Origin: Micromonospora sp. Llam0
GTDB lineage: Bacteria > Actinomycetota > Actinomycetes > Mycobacteriales > Micromonosporaceae
DNA: 64,000 nt
Direction: 5' to 3'
NCBI RefSeq assembly: GCF_003751085.1
Contig: NZ_RJJY01000002.1
Location: 310,001-374,000, forward strand
A model generated the notes under the pieces. It did not search any database. It saw only the letters and a program-made list of their open reading frames with translations, and was not told the origin of the DNA. The translations under genes were made by a program, and so were the position numbers. This document shows, piece by piece, positions 12,377 to 20,630 of this stretch; the stretch's first letter is position 1; every line of letters starts with the position of its first letter.

Positions 12377-13240
12377 TCAGCGCAGCCGGGTGATCGCCAC
12401 CTCGACGCCCTGACCGGTGTTCGCCGGGCCGGCGTACACCCCTTTGAGCGGCGGCACGTCGCCGTACTCCCGGCCCCGGCCGACCACCACATGCCGTTCG
12501 CCGACCGGGATCCCGTTGGTCGGGTCGAACGCCGTCCACCGGCCGGCCCACCACTCCACCCAGGCGTGGCTCTGCCCGACGACCCGCTCACCGGTCGCCG
12601 CGTCCGGGCTGGGATGCAGGTAGCCGGAGACGTACCGGGCCGGCGTGCCGGTGACCCGCAGCAGCCCCACCACCAGGTGGCTGATGTCCTGGCAGACGCC
12701 TTTGCGCTGCCGCCAGGCGTGCACCGCGTCGGTCTGCACCCCGGTCGAACCGGTGGTGTAGGCGACCTGCTCGCGGACCTGCTCGCAGATCGCCAACGCG
12801 GCGGCGTGCGGGGTCGGGTGGGCGGCCCGCACCGACTCGGCCAACGCGGTCAGCTCCTCGTCCACAGCGGTACGCGGAGTGGGCAGCAGGAACTCGTGCC
12901 ACTGGTCCACCTGCTCGGGGCGGCCGAGATCGGTCCAGCCGGCCGAGTCCGCCGCGTCGAGCAGGTCGCCCGGCGGCAGGGTCTCCACCGTGGAGATCGC
13001 GGCGACCTCCAGCGCGTCGTGCGGGGAGTGCACGTCGAACGCGGTCACCCCGGTGCCCCAGTAGTCCTCGTACCGGTAGGTGCGGGCCGGCGGGAAGACC
13101 TCGACCCGGGCCTCCAGCACCGCCTGACGGGCCTCGTTCCGCGGCGCCATCCGGGCCTCGTTGTACGACGACCCGACCTGGCCGGCGTAGCTGAACCCGG
13201 TGCGGTGCTCCACCTTCAGCCGCCAGGAGTGCACGCTCAC
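12377..13240 (-). CDS. Transglutaminase-like cysteine protease of the ATP-grasp/alpha-E cassette
   Basis: 287 residues. The GTG at 13240 overlaps the stop of the alpha-E gene by four bases (GTGA), which fixes this start and suggests translational coupling. A bacterial transglutaminase N-domain (WRLKVEHRTGFSY...) is followed by a papain-like core with the triad Cys in RQRKGVCQDISHL, His in GQSHAWVEWW and Asp in WTAFDPTNG. In the comparative work of Iyer and colleagues on amidoligases, such proteins occur with alpha-E and circularly permuted ATP-grasp proteins and are predicted to cut or transfer peptides made by the ligase. The actual substrate is unknown. Confidence 0.92.
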   Translation of the reverse strand: MSVHSWRLKVEHRTGFSYAGQVGSSYNEARMAPRNEARQAVLEARVEVFPPARTYRYEDYWGTGVTAFDVHSPHDALEVAAISTVETLPPGDLLDAADSAGWTDLGRPEQVDQWHEFLLPTPRTAVDEELTALAESVRAAHPTPHAAALAICEQVREQVAYTTGSTGVQTDAVHAWRQRKGVCQDISHLVVGLLRVTGTPARYVSGYLHPSPDAATGERVVGQSHAWVEWWAGRWTAFDPTNGIPVGERHVVVGRGREYGDVPPLKGVYAGPANTGQGVEVAITRLR

Positions 13241-14190
13241 GCCACCGCCTCCGGAAGCCAGAGCACCGCCGCGGTCTGCCGGAAGTACCGCCGGGACACC
13301 GCGTCGTTCAGGTGTGAACAGGTGCGCTCCAGGCTGTCCAGTACGGCGGCCAGGTCGGTGAGGAGTTCGTCGGCGCCCCGGAACTCCAGGTTCGTCCGGG
13401 CCCGCCCGATGATCCGCTGCGCGTCGGTGACCGCCCCGGACCGGCCGGTCGACCCGGTGCCGGCGGTCCGTTCCAGCTCGGCCAGGCACGACTCGGCGGC
13501 GGTCAACGCGGCGAACACCGACCGGGGAAACAGCCGGTCCAGCAGCAGGAACTCGGCGGCGTGCTGGTCGTCCAGCGAGCCACGGTAGGTGCGCAGAAAG
13601 GTCTCCCAGGCACCGCACGAGCGCAGCAGGGTCAGCCAGGACGGGATGCTGCCGCCAGCCCGTACGTGGGTGGAGAGCAGCCGGGCGGTCATGTCGACCC
13701 GTTCGATGCTGCGCCCGAGCACCAGGAACAGCCAGCCCTCGTCGCGGCTCATGGTGGCGTCGGTGAGCCCGGCCATCAACGCGCACCGTTCCCGGGTCCA
13801 GCGGAAGAACGCGTGCACCCCCTGCTGCTCGACCCGACGGCGGGCGTCCGGCAGCCCGTGCCAGGTGGCGTTGAGGCACTCCCACATCTCCGATGAGATC
13901 GTCTCCCGGGCGCCACGGGCGTTCTCCCGGGCGGCGGCCAGCGATCCGACGACCGAGCTGGCGCCGTGTCCGTCGAGGCCGAGCAGGCCGACGAGCCGCG
14001 CCGACGACACCGGCTGGTCGTCGACGTCGACGCCCATCACGCCGAGCAGCGACCGGCAGGCGGTCTCCTCGGCCACCCACGGATCGGAGATGATTCGGTG
14101 CAGGTGTACGTCGAGGATGCGGGAGGTGTCCTCGGCCCGCTCCACGTACCGGCCGATCCAGTAGAGCGACTCGGCGATCCGGCTCAGCAT
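13237..14190 (-). CDS. Alpha-E domain protein
   Basis: 317 residues, all-helical, with the family's N-terminal signature [21 protein letters not shown] and a second conserved motif [24 protein letters not shown]. The alpha-E domain has no proven activity; conserved Arg/Glu residues in the helices suggest a catalytic or peptide-binding role. The gene sits between the ATP-grasp fragment (7-base overlap) and the transglutaminase gene (4-base overlap), the standard order of this widespread three-gene cassette. Confidence 0.92.
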   Translation of the reverse strand: MLSRIAESLYWIGRYVERAEDTSRILDVHLHRIISDPWVAEETACRSLLGVMGVDVDDQPVSSARLVGLLGLDGHGASSVVGSLAAARENARGARETISSEMWECLNATWHGLPDARRRVEQQGVHAFFRWTRERCALMAGLTDATMSRDEGWLFLVLGRSIERVDMTARLLSTHVRAGGSIPSWLTLLRSCGAWETFLRTYRGSLDDQHAAEFLLLDRLFPRSVFAALTAAESCLAELERTAGTGSTGRSGAVTDAQRIIGRARTNLEFRGADELLTDLAAVLDSLERTCSHLNDAVSRRYFRQTAAVLWLPEAVA

Positions 14191-14663
14191 CGACCGCCCT
14201 CCCCGCGTACCTGTAGTCCTTGTTGTTGCTGTTGTTGTTGCTGTCGTCGGGCGGAGGTCTCGGCGACGCCGGGGCCGGGGTCCGGGGTCGGCGCGGCCGG
14301 CGACGGGTCCGCACCGCTGACGGTCAGGTCGGCGAGCACCGGCGCGTCGTCCGGGTGCGGCGTGGCGGTCGGCGAGGCAAGCACCCAGGTGTCCTTGGAG
14401 CCACCGCCCTGGCTGGAGTTGACCACCAGGGCGCCTTCGGGCAACGCCACCCGGGTCAGCCCGCCGGGCAGCACCCAGACCCGGTCTCCGTCGTTGACCG
14501 CGAACGGACGCAGGTCGACATGCCGGGCCCGCAGCCGGTTACCGATCAGCGTCGGCACCATCGACAGCGCCACCTCCCGCTGGGCGATCCAGCCACGGGG
14601 GTCGATCAGGATCCGCTCCCGGACCTGGGCCAGCTCCTCGTCACTGGCCTGGGAACCGATCAC
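14184..14663 (-). pseudogene. Circularly permuted ATP-grasp ligase, C-terminal piece after the frameshift
   Basis: 159 residues if translated from the GTG at 14663. It holds the second part of the ligase: [44 protein letters not shown], and [18 protein letters not shown], all continuous in intact homologues with the piece encoded upstream. Its start overlaps the upstream stop by four bases (GTGA), so reinitiation could still produce it. The tail is Pro/Asp-rich and ends with a run of eight Gln encoded by CAG/CAA at about 14219-14244, then [11 protein letters not shown]. See the upstream piece for the lesion. Confidence 0.8.
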
Positions 14664-15619
14664 GATGCCGGCGCCGCCGGAGCGTCGACCGGCTTGAGCA
14701 CCAGTTGGTCGAGCCGGTCCAGGACGTGGTCGAGCACGTCCGGGCCGTCGTCGAGGCGGTACGTCTCGACGTTCGGCAGAATCGGATCCTCGGCCAGGTA
14801 GTAGCGGATCAGCTCCGGGACGTACGTGTAGAGCAGCTTGTCGTCGGCGACACCGTTGCCGACCGCGTTGGCGATGGTGACCCGGCCGGCGCGGGCCGCG
14901 TTGAGCAGCCCGGCGACGCCGAGTACCGAGTCGGCCCGGAAGTGCACCGGGTCGAGGAACTCGTCGTCGATCCGCCGGTAGATCACATCGACCCGCTGCT
15001 CACCGCCGGTGGTGCGCATCGCCACTTCGTTGCCCACGCAGACCAGGTCGCGCCCTTCGACCAGCTCGACGCCCATCTCCCGGGCCAGCAGCGCGTGCTC
15101 GAAGTAGGCCGAGTTGTGCACCCCAGGGGTGAGCACCACCACCGTCGGGTCGACGACGCCCGCCGGTGCGGCGGCCCGCAGCGCCCGCAGCAGTTGCGCC
15201 GGGTAGGACTCCACCGGCTGGATCCGGGTCGAGGCGAAGACCTCCGGCAGTACGTGGGCCATCGCCCGCCGGTTCTCCATCACGTAACTGACCCCGGACG
15301 GCACCCGTACGTTGTCCTCCAGGACCCGGAAGGTGCCCTGCTCGTCGCGGATCAGGTCGACCCCGGCGACGTGGATGCGCACCCCGTTGTGCGGCACGAT
15401 GTCCAGCGGGAACGGCCGCTCGACGCCCTTGAGCGCGAAGGTGATGCCCTGGTCGAGGAAGGCCCGGGCGAGGACGTCGGCCCGTACCTCCAGCTCGGCG
15501 CTGGACAGGGGCTGCAGGGTGGCGTGCAACGCCTCGTAGGTCTGCCGCGGCATGCCCGGCTCGCCGAACATCTCGTCCCAGCCGGGGCCGAGGTGGTAGT
15601 CCTCGAACAGATCGGCCAT
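14660..15619 (-). pseudogene. Circularly permuted ATP-grasp ligase, N-terminal piece before the frameshift
   Basis: 319 residues, beginning MADLFEDYHLGPGWDEMFG. It carries the family motifs GVRIHVAGVDLIRDEQGTF, VLEDNVRVPSGVSYVMENR, LTPGVHNSAYFEHALLARE and [18 protein letters not shown]. It ends LVLKPVD followed by seven unrelated residues and a stop, where homologues read LKPVDG-x-GG-x-GI. Restoring one base (a G on the coding strand) near 14683 gives [17 protein letters not shown] and joins it to the downstream piece. So the gene is either freshly broken, decoded by frameshift or reinitiation, or misread at one base. The intact protein (~480 residues) would be the amide ligase of the cassette. 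Confidence 0.85.
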
Positions 15620-15792
15620 CGGCCAGCCCCGCCCTTCATCCGACGACTGCGGTCCGCTCCCTGTCCCCGATGGTTATCACACCTGCATGCATCACACCAC
15701 GGAGCGCGGCAGCCTGCATCTTCACGGTCCCCGCACGGTACGCCGGACTCGTTGCGTACGGGTAACGCGACCGGACGTGTCCGTCGCGCCGG

Positions 15793-16086
15793 TCAGCGCG
15801 ACCGGTAGGCATCGCCGCGATGCTCGACGGCGGTGACCGTGACCACGTACCGCTCATCATCGATCTCGTAGAGGACCCGGTAGGCGCCGCGCCGGGCCGA
15901 CCAGGTCCCTTCGTAGGGCGGGAGCATTAGCGGTTTACCGAGCCGGTGCGGGTTGTTGATCAACACAGTGGTGACGAACTCGTAGACGGCTGTGGCGACC
16001 TTCTCCGGCAGCCGCCCGGCAAGGGCACGGGCCGCCGGTCCGGCGATACGGATCTGATAGGGCCGCTGGTCCGAGGGCTGACTCAC
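15793..16086 (-). CDS. RelE/ParE-family toxin
   Basis: 97 residues with the RelE layout: QIRIAGPAARALAGRLP at the start, PLMLPPYEGTWSARRGAYRVLYEID in the middle and VTVTAVEHRGDAYR at the end, including the basic and His/Tyr residues used by ribosome-dependent mRNA interferases. Its start overlaps the antitoxin stop by four bases (ATGA). It would cleave mRNA on the ribosome when free of antitoxin. Confidence 0.88.
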   Translation of the reverse strand: MSQPSDQRPYQIRIAGPAARALAGRLPEKVATAVYEFVTTVLINNPHRLGKPLMLPPYEGTWSARRGAYRVLYEIDDERYVVTVTAVEHRGDAYRSR

Positions 16087-16373
16087 TGGTCACCAGATGA
16101 CGGAGCCCGGCTGGCCATCAGCGCGGCTACCTGGCTGGCATCCAGTACGTCACCGGCCGCGATGGCAGCCCGGGACTCGGCGAGCTGGCGCATGGCCTCC
16201 GGGCTGGAAAGTACGTCCAGAGTCTCCTCCAGCGCGGCGAGATCGTCCGGAGAGATGAGAACTGCGACCGGGCGTCCATGGCGCGTGATCTCGATGCGCT
16301 CGTGGGTACGTTCGACTTCCTCGATCAGCTCCGAGAGCCTGTTGCGGGCATCAGTGAACGGCATGATCGTCAT
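16083..16373 (-). CDS. Phd/YefM-family antitoxin
   Basis: 96 residues. The N-terminal Phd/YefM DNA-binding part is clear (FTDARNRLSELIEEVE, ERIEITRHGRPVAVLISPDDLAALEETL), followed by an acidic/Ala-rich C-terminal tail that would wrap the toxin. It is first in the operon and translationally coupled to the RelE-like toxin. Phd-type antitoxins bind a palindrome in their own promoter; a candidate lies at 16388-16405. Confidence 0.88.
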   Translation of the reverse strand: MTIMPFTDARNRLSELIEEVERTHERIEITRHGRPVAVLISPDDLAALEETLDVLSSPEAMRQLAESRAAIAAGDVLDASQVAALMASRAPSSGDQ

Positions 16374-16387
16374 GTCGTCAGCCTAGC

Positions 16388-16405
16388 AGAACTGGCGCGA
16401 ATTCT
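16388..16405. promoter_or_regulatory. Candidate autoregulatory operator of the RelE/Phd module
   Basis: An imperfect 18-bp palindrome (AGAACTGGCGCGAATTCT, 14 of 18 positions symmetric) lies 15 bases upstream of the antitoxin start, where the promoter should be. Toxin-antitoxin complexes typically repress through such a site. The assignment is by position and symmetry only. Confidence 0.45.
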
Positions 16406-16478
16406 GTACAGTTTCCGATCTCTCCAGGGTCCGACGAACTACGCAGCGTCACCTCGCTGGGTCGGGTTGTCCGACCGA

Positions 16479-16522
16479 GCCTGATGTCACAGGTGCATCA
16501 AGATGCGCCTGTGGCATCAGGC
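16479..16522. repeat. 21-bp inverted repeat (hairpin)
   Basis: Two 21-nt arms (16479-16499 and 16502-16522) are complementary at 19 of 21 positions, both exceptions being G-T type, with only AA between them. The hairpin is followed by TTGAAAAG. It lies 76 bases past the end of the leftward gene at 16599-16988 and upstream of the antitoxin gene, so it can act as that gene's terminator. Confidence 0.7.
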
Positions 16523-16598
16523 TTGAAAAGCACCATGGGTCCGGCGGCGCCGTTAGGTCCGGCACCCCGTCGTAGTCGATCAGATCGTGCCCCACGAC

Positions 16599-16988
16599 TC
16601 AGATCGACCGTCGGATGCGGCGGTATTCGGCAGCGGCCCGGCGGATCCGCGCCCACGACAACTGCCGGCAGTCGGTGGTGCCGGGACATTCAGTGTGGCA
16701 GCGGCGGCCGGCGTCATGGGCCTGCACCGCGCGGGCCGCCGCCTCGTCGATCCAGGTCCATGCCACGAACCGCTCGTACAGTTCGCGCGGATCGGTGATA
16801 CCCGCCTCGGCGACGGCGAGCGGCAGCATCCCGCCGAGGTCGACCGACAACGCGAGCGGCTCACCGGCGTACGCCTCGGCCAGCTGAACACGGGCCGGCG
16901 GGCACGGCCACGGGGTGTCCACCGGGCAGACCGCGCACGTCCACGCCGGGCGCTGCGGGGTGTGCACCGGCCCGGGTCGGCCGGTCAC
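16599..16988 (-). CDS. Cys-containing hypothetical protein linked to an XRE regulator
   Basis: 129 residues. The N-terminal WTCAVC-x-VDTPWPCPPARVQL resembles a family common in Micromonosporaceae and Streptomyces beside XRE regulators; the Cys residues (about 18, 21 and 29) may hold a metal. A second Cys pair (RRCHTECPGTTDC) lies near residues 95-105. The GTG start overlaps the stop of the 57-residue gene upstream by four bases, supporting both. No function is recognised. Confidence 0.65.
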   Translation of the reverse strand: MTGRPGPVHTPQRPAWTCAVCPVDTPWPCPPARVQLAEAYAGEPLALSVDLGGMLPLAVAEAGITDPRELYERFVAWTWIDEAAARAVQAHDAGRRCHTECPGTTDCRQLSWARIRRAAAEYRRIRRSI

Positions 16989-17158
16989 GACAGGTAGTAC
17001 CGGCCGCCGTTGCCGCCCCGCCGGTCAGCCCGGTCGGTACGGGTCGCCGGCCGACCGGTCCCGGGCCGGGTCGGCTGGTCGACGTACCGGCGACGGCCGG
17101 GCACCGGACGGACGACGTCGACCACGGCGTCGACGCGGAGAAACCACTTGCCGATCAT
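16985..17158 (-). CDS. 57-residue basic protein, coupled to the downstream gene
   Basis: A short frame starts at an ATG preceded by AGAGGAG 7 bases upstream and ends at a TGA that overlaps the next gene's GTG start (GTGA). The product begins MIGKWFLRVDAVVDVVRPV and continues as a very Arg/Gly-rich segment ending in GGRYYLS. The good ribosome binding site and exact four-base overlap are the evidence that it is real. The family is unknown; the charge suggests nucleic-acid or membrane-surface contact, which is speculation. Confidence 0.6.
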   Translation of the reverse strand: MIGKWFLRVDAVVDVVRPVPGRRRYVDQPTRPGTGRPATRTDRADRRGGNGGRYYLS

Positions 17159-17456
17159 CTTCGCGCTCCTCTGTCAGCGGGGGCGGCGGCCCGGCGGGCA
17201 CGGGGGGACCCGGCCGGACCGCCGCCGATCTGGGTGGCCCGGCCCCGCGGATCCCACGCGAGGGCATACGCGGGGTACCGGGCAGGACCGGGCCGTACAG
17301 GCGCTGCGCGGACCGGCCCCACCTACCTCTCGGACCACGCATGAATGCGCTCCGCACACACACTGTCACCGCACGGCTGGTGGCGACATGTACAGGAAGG
17401 GACAATTCGACGGACGCTCAAACGTGAACTGACCCGCTACGGGGCAGCGGTCCTGG

Positions 17457-18668
17457 TCAGGTGATGTCCAGGAAGTCCGCTAGGTCGCGCAGTTTGCGCG
17501 GCACAGTTCTGGAGTTGGCATGCAGCAGACGATCAGTCAGGCGATGGGCGTACCGCTGATAGCGCAGCCACTCCGGCGCCGTTTCACGCAGTTGCAGGAG
17601 AATCGCCAAAGCCTCGTCCCGGTGACGGCGATCGATCGCGGCAGCGGCGACGTCCAACCGGAACCGCTGATACGTCACGGCCGGCCGCGCACCTGGTGGA
17701 ACGGTGCGCGCAACCCGGGTCGCGCGGCCGGCGTCCCCGGTCACCATCGCCAACTCGACCTCACGCATGGCCACAACCGCCGGCGCGAACGTGGTCCAGT
17801 GCGCGACGTGCGGCGAGATGTAACCAGCGGCGACGTGCGCGGCCGCGTGCGCACGGCGAAGGGCGTCTGCGGCCACATCCATCCGGTTGTTGCGGGTGGC
17901 GGCAGCCGCCGCACCGAGGTTCAGCCACCCCCACACCGCGACCTGGCTCGCCGGTGACTTCGTCAGACTCGGTTCGATCTGTTCCGCAGTGTCGAGCGCG
18001 GCGCGTTCGGCGTCGTCGAACCGAGCCTGGCGGGTCAGTAGCCACCCCTCGCTGCACACGACGGAGGCCGTCAGGACATCGTCGCCAGCGCGGCGGCCAG
18101 CGTCCATCGCCAGCCCGAGCGCGTGATAGGCGAGATCGTCCTTCCGCAGCTGGGTCAGCACCAGAGCGCCGGTCTGGTAGACCTGCGCAAGCTGACCCCA
18201 CATGCTGTGCTTCTGCTGTTCGTCAGCCTCGGCCACACCAGTGCGGGCATGACTGATGGCCGTGGGAAGTGCCGCTACAGCACCGGCGTAGTCGCTGTCT
18301 CGGAACATGCCGTTGATCTCGCGCACGGAATCAACGACATCGTCGAGGCTCGGCGGAGCATCGTCTGCCAGGGCAACCAGGTCACCGGTGGCAGTTCTGG
18401 CTGGCTGCAACATTCGGCGGATCTGGTAGAGCTCGTCACGGTCGTCGGTCGGCGGTTGCATCTGGACCGGTCCGGGGTGGAACAGGTCGACTGTGGTCAC
18501 ACCGAGTGCGGCGGCGAGGCGGCGCAGGGTCGGAAGCGAGGCGGAGTCCCGGTCGCCGCGTTCCAGCTTGCGAATCACGGAGGTGCTGACGCCGCTTCGT
18601 TCCGCGAGGCCCTCCTGAGTGAATCCAGCCCGTCGACGCTTCCGAGCCAGAGCCTCCCCGATGTTCAT
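17457..18668 (-). CDS. XRE-family regulator with TPR-like C-terminal region
   Basis: 403 residues. The ATG at 18668 follows GGAGGG and starts directly at the helix-turn-helix (EALARKRRRAGFTQEGLAERSGVSTSVIRKLERG). The remaining ~300 residues are Ala-rich paired helices (for example LAYHALGLAMDAGRRAGDD), as in tetratricopeptide-like domains of Streptomyces signalling regulators that sense a small peptide or ligand. It lies upstream of the two small genes ending at 16599 on the same strand, with a ~300-bp gap in which no gene was recognised. Confidence 0.88.
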   Translation of the reverse strand: MNIGEALARKRRRAGFTQEGLAERSGVSTSVIRKLERGDRDSASLPTLRRLAAALGVTTVDLFHPGPVQMQPPTDDRDELYQIRRMLQPARTATGDLVALADDAPPSLDDVVDSVREINGMFRDSDYAGAVAALPTAISHARTGVAEADEQQKHSMWGQLAQVYQTGALVLTQLRKDDLAYHALGLAMDAGRRAGDDVLTASVVCSEGWLLTRQARFDDAERAALDTAEQIEPSLTKSPASQVAVWGWLNLGAAAAATRNNRMDVAADALRRAHAAAHVAAGYISPHVAHWTTFAPAVVAMREVELAMVTGDAGRATRVARTVPPGARPAVTYQRFRLDVAAAAIDRRHRDEALAILLQLRETAPEWLRYQRYAHRLTDRLLHANSRTVPRKLRDLADFLDIT

Positions 18669-18830
18669 CGTCGCCCTCCCGCACGAGGGTTGATGGCTGG
18701 CCACCGCACCGGCCAGCGCTCTCATCGCGACGGTACGCCGGACCGGCCACCGCCGCTACGCTGCTCGGCAGGGGTCGCCTGCACGCCGACCCCACCGTCC
18801 CGTCCGCGTGCCCGGCAGTTGCTTCGGGCC

Positions 18831-18891
18831 GTCGAGGGAACCGTCATTGTTGTCAAAGCTGGCCCGAGACAACAATGACGGTTCCCTCGGC
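18831..18891. repeat. Long perfect palindromic element
   Basis: Arms 18834-18854 and 18868-18888 are perfectly complementary over 21 bp with a 13-nt loop, and the pairing extends outward with a C-G pair (18833/18889) and a G-C pair (18831/18891). The arm contains GAACCGTCATTGTTGTC, less GC-rich than its surroundings. It could be a terminator for the leftward quinone reductase gene, but the distance (~200 bp) and the arm's unusual base composition suggest a dispersed REP-like element. Confidence 0.75.
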
Positions 18892-18949
18892 GCATGGCCA
18901 CGCGACGCAGGCTCGCCCTCGCTGGTTCGACCAGCACCGCGAGGCGGGG

Positions 18950-18982
18950 CGGGCTGCCGGCACGGGACCTGCCGGCAGCCCG
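18950..18982. terminator. Hairpin downstream of the quinone reductase gene
   Basis: A perfect 12-bp stem (18950-18961 with 18971-18982, arm CGGGCTGCCGGC) has a 9-nt loop and lies ~110 bases past the stop of the leftward gene at 19094-20497. It is a plausible factor-independent terminator without a U-tract. Confidence 0.45.
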
Positions 18983-19093
18983 GGCGTCGTCCGCGACCAC
19001 CGGGAACGGGGGGATCCGGGGGTAGCGGATGTTGCCGTGTCAACCGTACGCCTTCCTGGCCGATCCGCGCCGCCCCCGAAAGTTCCCAATCAA

Positions 19094-20497
19094 TCACTCT
19101 TCGTCATGCCACATGAGCTGACGTGCGGCTTCAGCGACTGATCCGGACAACGAAGGATAAATTGTGATTGTGTGCGCCAACTGGCTCACCGTCATGTGGT
19201 TCTCCACCGCGACGGTGATCGGCATGATCAACTCACTGGCCTTGGGGGCCACCACCACCCCGCCGATGATCTGCCCGCTGGCCGGGCGGCAGAACAGTTT
19301 GACGAAGCCGTCCCGCAGGTCAGCCATCTTCGCCCGGGCGTTGCCGGCCAGCGGCAGCATCACCTGCCGGGCCTGCACCCGACCGTCGTCCACCTCGTCC
19401 TGGGACACCCCGACGGTGGCCAGCTCCGGATCGGTGAAGACGTTCGCCGCGACGGTACGCAGCCGCAGCGGCACCACCGCCTCGCCGAGCGCGTGCCACA
19501 TCGCGATCCGGCCCTGCATCGCCGCCACGCTGGCCAGCGGCAGCACCCCGGTGCAGTCGCCGGCGGCGTAGATGCCCGGCACGTTGGTACGCGACACCCG
19601 GTCCACCGGCACGTGCCCACCGTCCGCGACGGTCACCCCGTACTCGGCGAGCCCCAGGTCCGCCGTGTTCGGCACCGAGCCGACCGCGATCAGCGCGTGC
19701 GAGGCGGTCACTGTACGGCCGTCGCTGAGCCGCACCTCGACACCGTCGCCGACCCGGGTGACCGCGTCGGCGCGCGAGTTGTTCAGGATCGTCATGCCCC
19801 GGGCCCGGAACACCTGCTCGATCGCCATCGCCGCGTCGGCGTCCTCGTGCGGCATCACCCGGTCCCGGCTGGAGACGAGGGTCACCGGCACCCCCATCGC
19901 CAGGTACGCGCTGGCGAACTCGGCACCGGTCACGCCGGAGCCGACCACCACCAGGTGCTCGGGCAGCGCCGGCAGGTCGTACACCTGCCGCCAGGTCAGG
20001 ATGCGTTCGCCGTCGGGCACGGCGGTGGGCAGCTGCCGGGGCGTGGCGCCGGTGGCGACCAGTACGGTGGACGCCTCGATCGGGTACTCACCGTCACCGC
20101 TGTCGGGGCTGACGAGCACCCGGTGGGTGTGACCGAGCGTGTCCTCACCGAGCCGGGCCCGCCCCGCGACGAATGTCACACCGGCCTTGACGAGTTTGCT
20201 GTGCACGTCGGCCGACTGGGCCAGCGCGAGCCGCTTGACCCGGGCGTGCACTGCGGCGGCGTCGACGGTGACCGCCTCCAGCCCATCGGAGTCGATGCCG
20301 AACTCCTCGGTGTCCCGGTACCCGGTGACCACCTCTGAGCTGGCGATGAAGGTTTTGGACGGGACGCAGTCGGACAGCACGCAGGCGCCACCCGCCCCGT
20401 CCGCCTCGACCACCGTGACGTCGGCCCGCAGCTGCGCCGCGACCAACGCCGCCTCGTAACCGGCCGGGCCACCGCCGATTATCACTATCCGCTTCAA
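19094..20497 (-). CDS. lpdA: LpdA-type NAD(P)H-quinone dehydrogenase
   Basis: 467 residues. The TTG at 20497, 8 bases after GGGGAGA, is preferred: it starts at LKRIVIIGGGPAGYEA. FAD- and NAD-binding GxGxxG motifs are at IGGGPAG and VVGSGVTGAEF, and the disulfide region reads GGACVLSDCVPSKT. In true lipoamide dehydrogenases the C-terminus has a catalytic His-Pro and Glu; here the same place reads IYPSLSGS, so both His and Glu are lost. The same change marks M. tuberculosis LpdA (Rv3303c), which reduces quinones rather than lipoamide. It is divergent from the cyclotransferase gene. Confidence 0.88.
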   Translation of the reverse strand: MKRIVIIGGGPAGYEAALVAAQLRADVTVVEADGAGGACVLSDCVPSKTFIASSEVVTGYRDTEEFGIDSDGLEAVTVDAAAVHARVKRLALAQSADVHSKLVKAGVTFVAGRARLGEDTLGHTHRVLVSPDSGDGEYPIEASTVLVATGATPRQLPTAVPDGERILTWRQVYDLPALPEHLVVVGSGVTGAEFASAYLAMGVPVTLVSSRDRVMPHEDADAAMAIEQVFRARGMTILNNSRADAVTRVGDGVEVRLSDGRTVTASHALIAVGSVPNTADLGLAEYGVTVADGGHVPVDRVSRTNVPGIYAAGDCTGVLPLASVAAMQGRIAMWHALGEAVVPLRLRTVAANVFTDPELATVGVSQDEVDDGRVQARQVMLPLAGNARAKMADLRDGFVKLFCRPASGQIIGGVVVAPKASELIMPITVAVENHMTVSQLAHTITIYPSLSGSVAEAARQLMWHDEE

Positions 20498-20630
20498 AAC
20501 GACTCTCTCCCCAAACTTGAACTTATGCTGACGAAACACCCGGCTGACGGCGGTCGCCGGCCAGTTGCCCGACACGCGACACGCTCACTCGTATTCTCCC
20601 CCACCCCTCGGCCGGGCTATCGTCATCGCC

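Larger units (their letters stand above)
18669..19093. other. Intergenic region with two hairpins, no gene seen
   Basis: This 425-bp gap lies between the XRE gene start and the end of the quinone reductase gene, both leftward. It must hold the XRE promoter. It contains the perfect long palindrome at 18831-18891 and a 12-bp hairpin at 18950-18982. Open frames across it lack ribosome binding sites and familiar sequence. Confidence 0.6.

Noticed and set aside
15636..15860. Leftward 74-codon frame between the ATP-grasp gene and the toxin gene
   Set aside because: Overlaps the toxin gene in another frame, and has no good start signal.
17025..17405. Leftward 126-codon frame upstream of the small genes
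   Set aside because: Overlaps the better-supported 57-residue gene and consists of Pro/Arg-rich low-complexity sequence.
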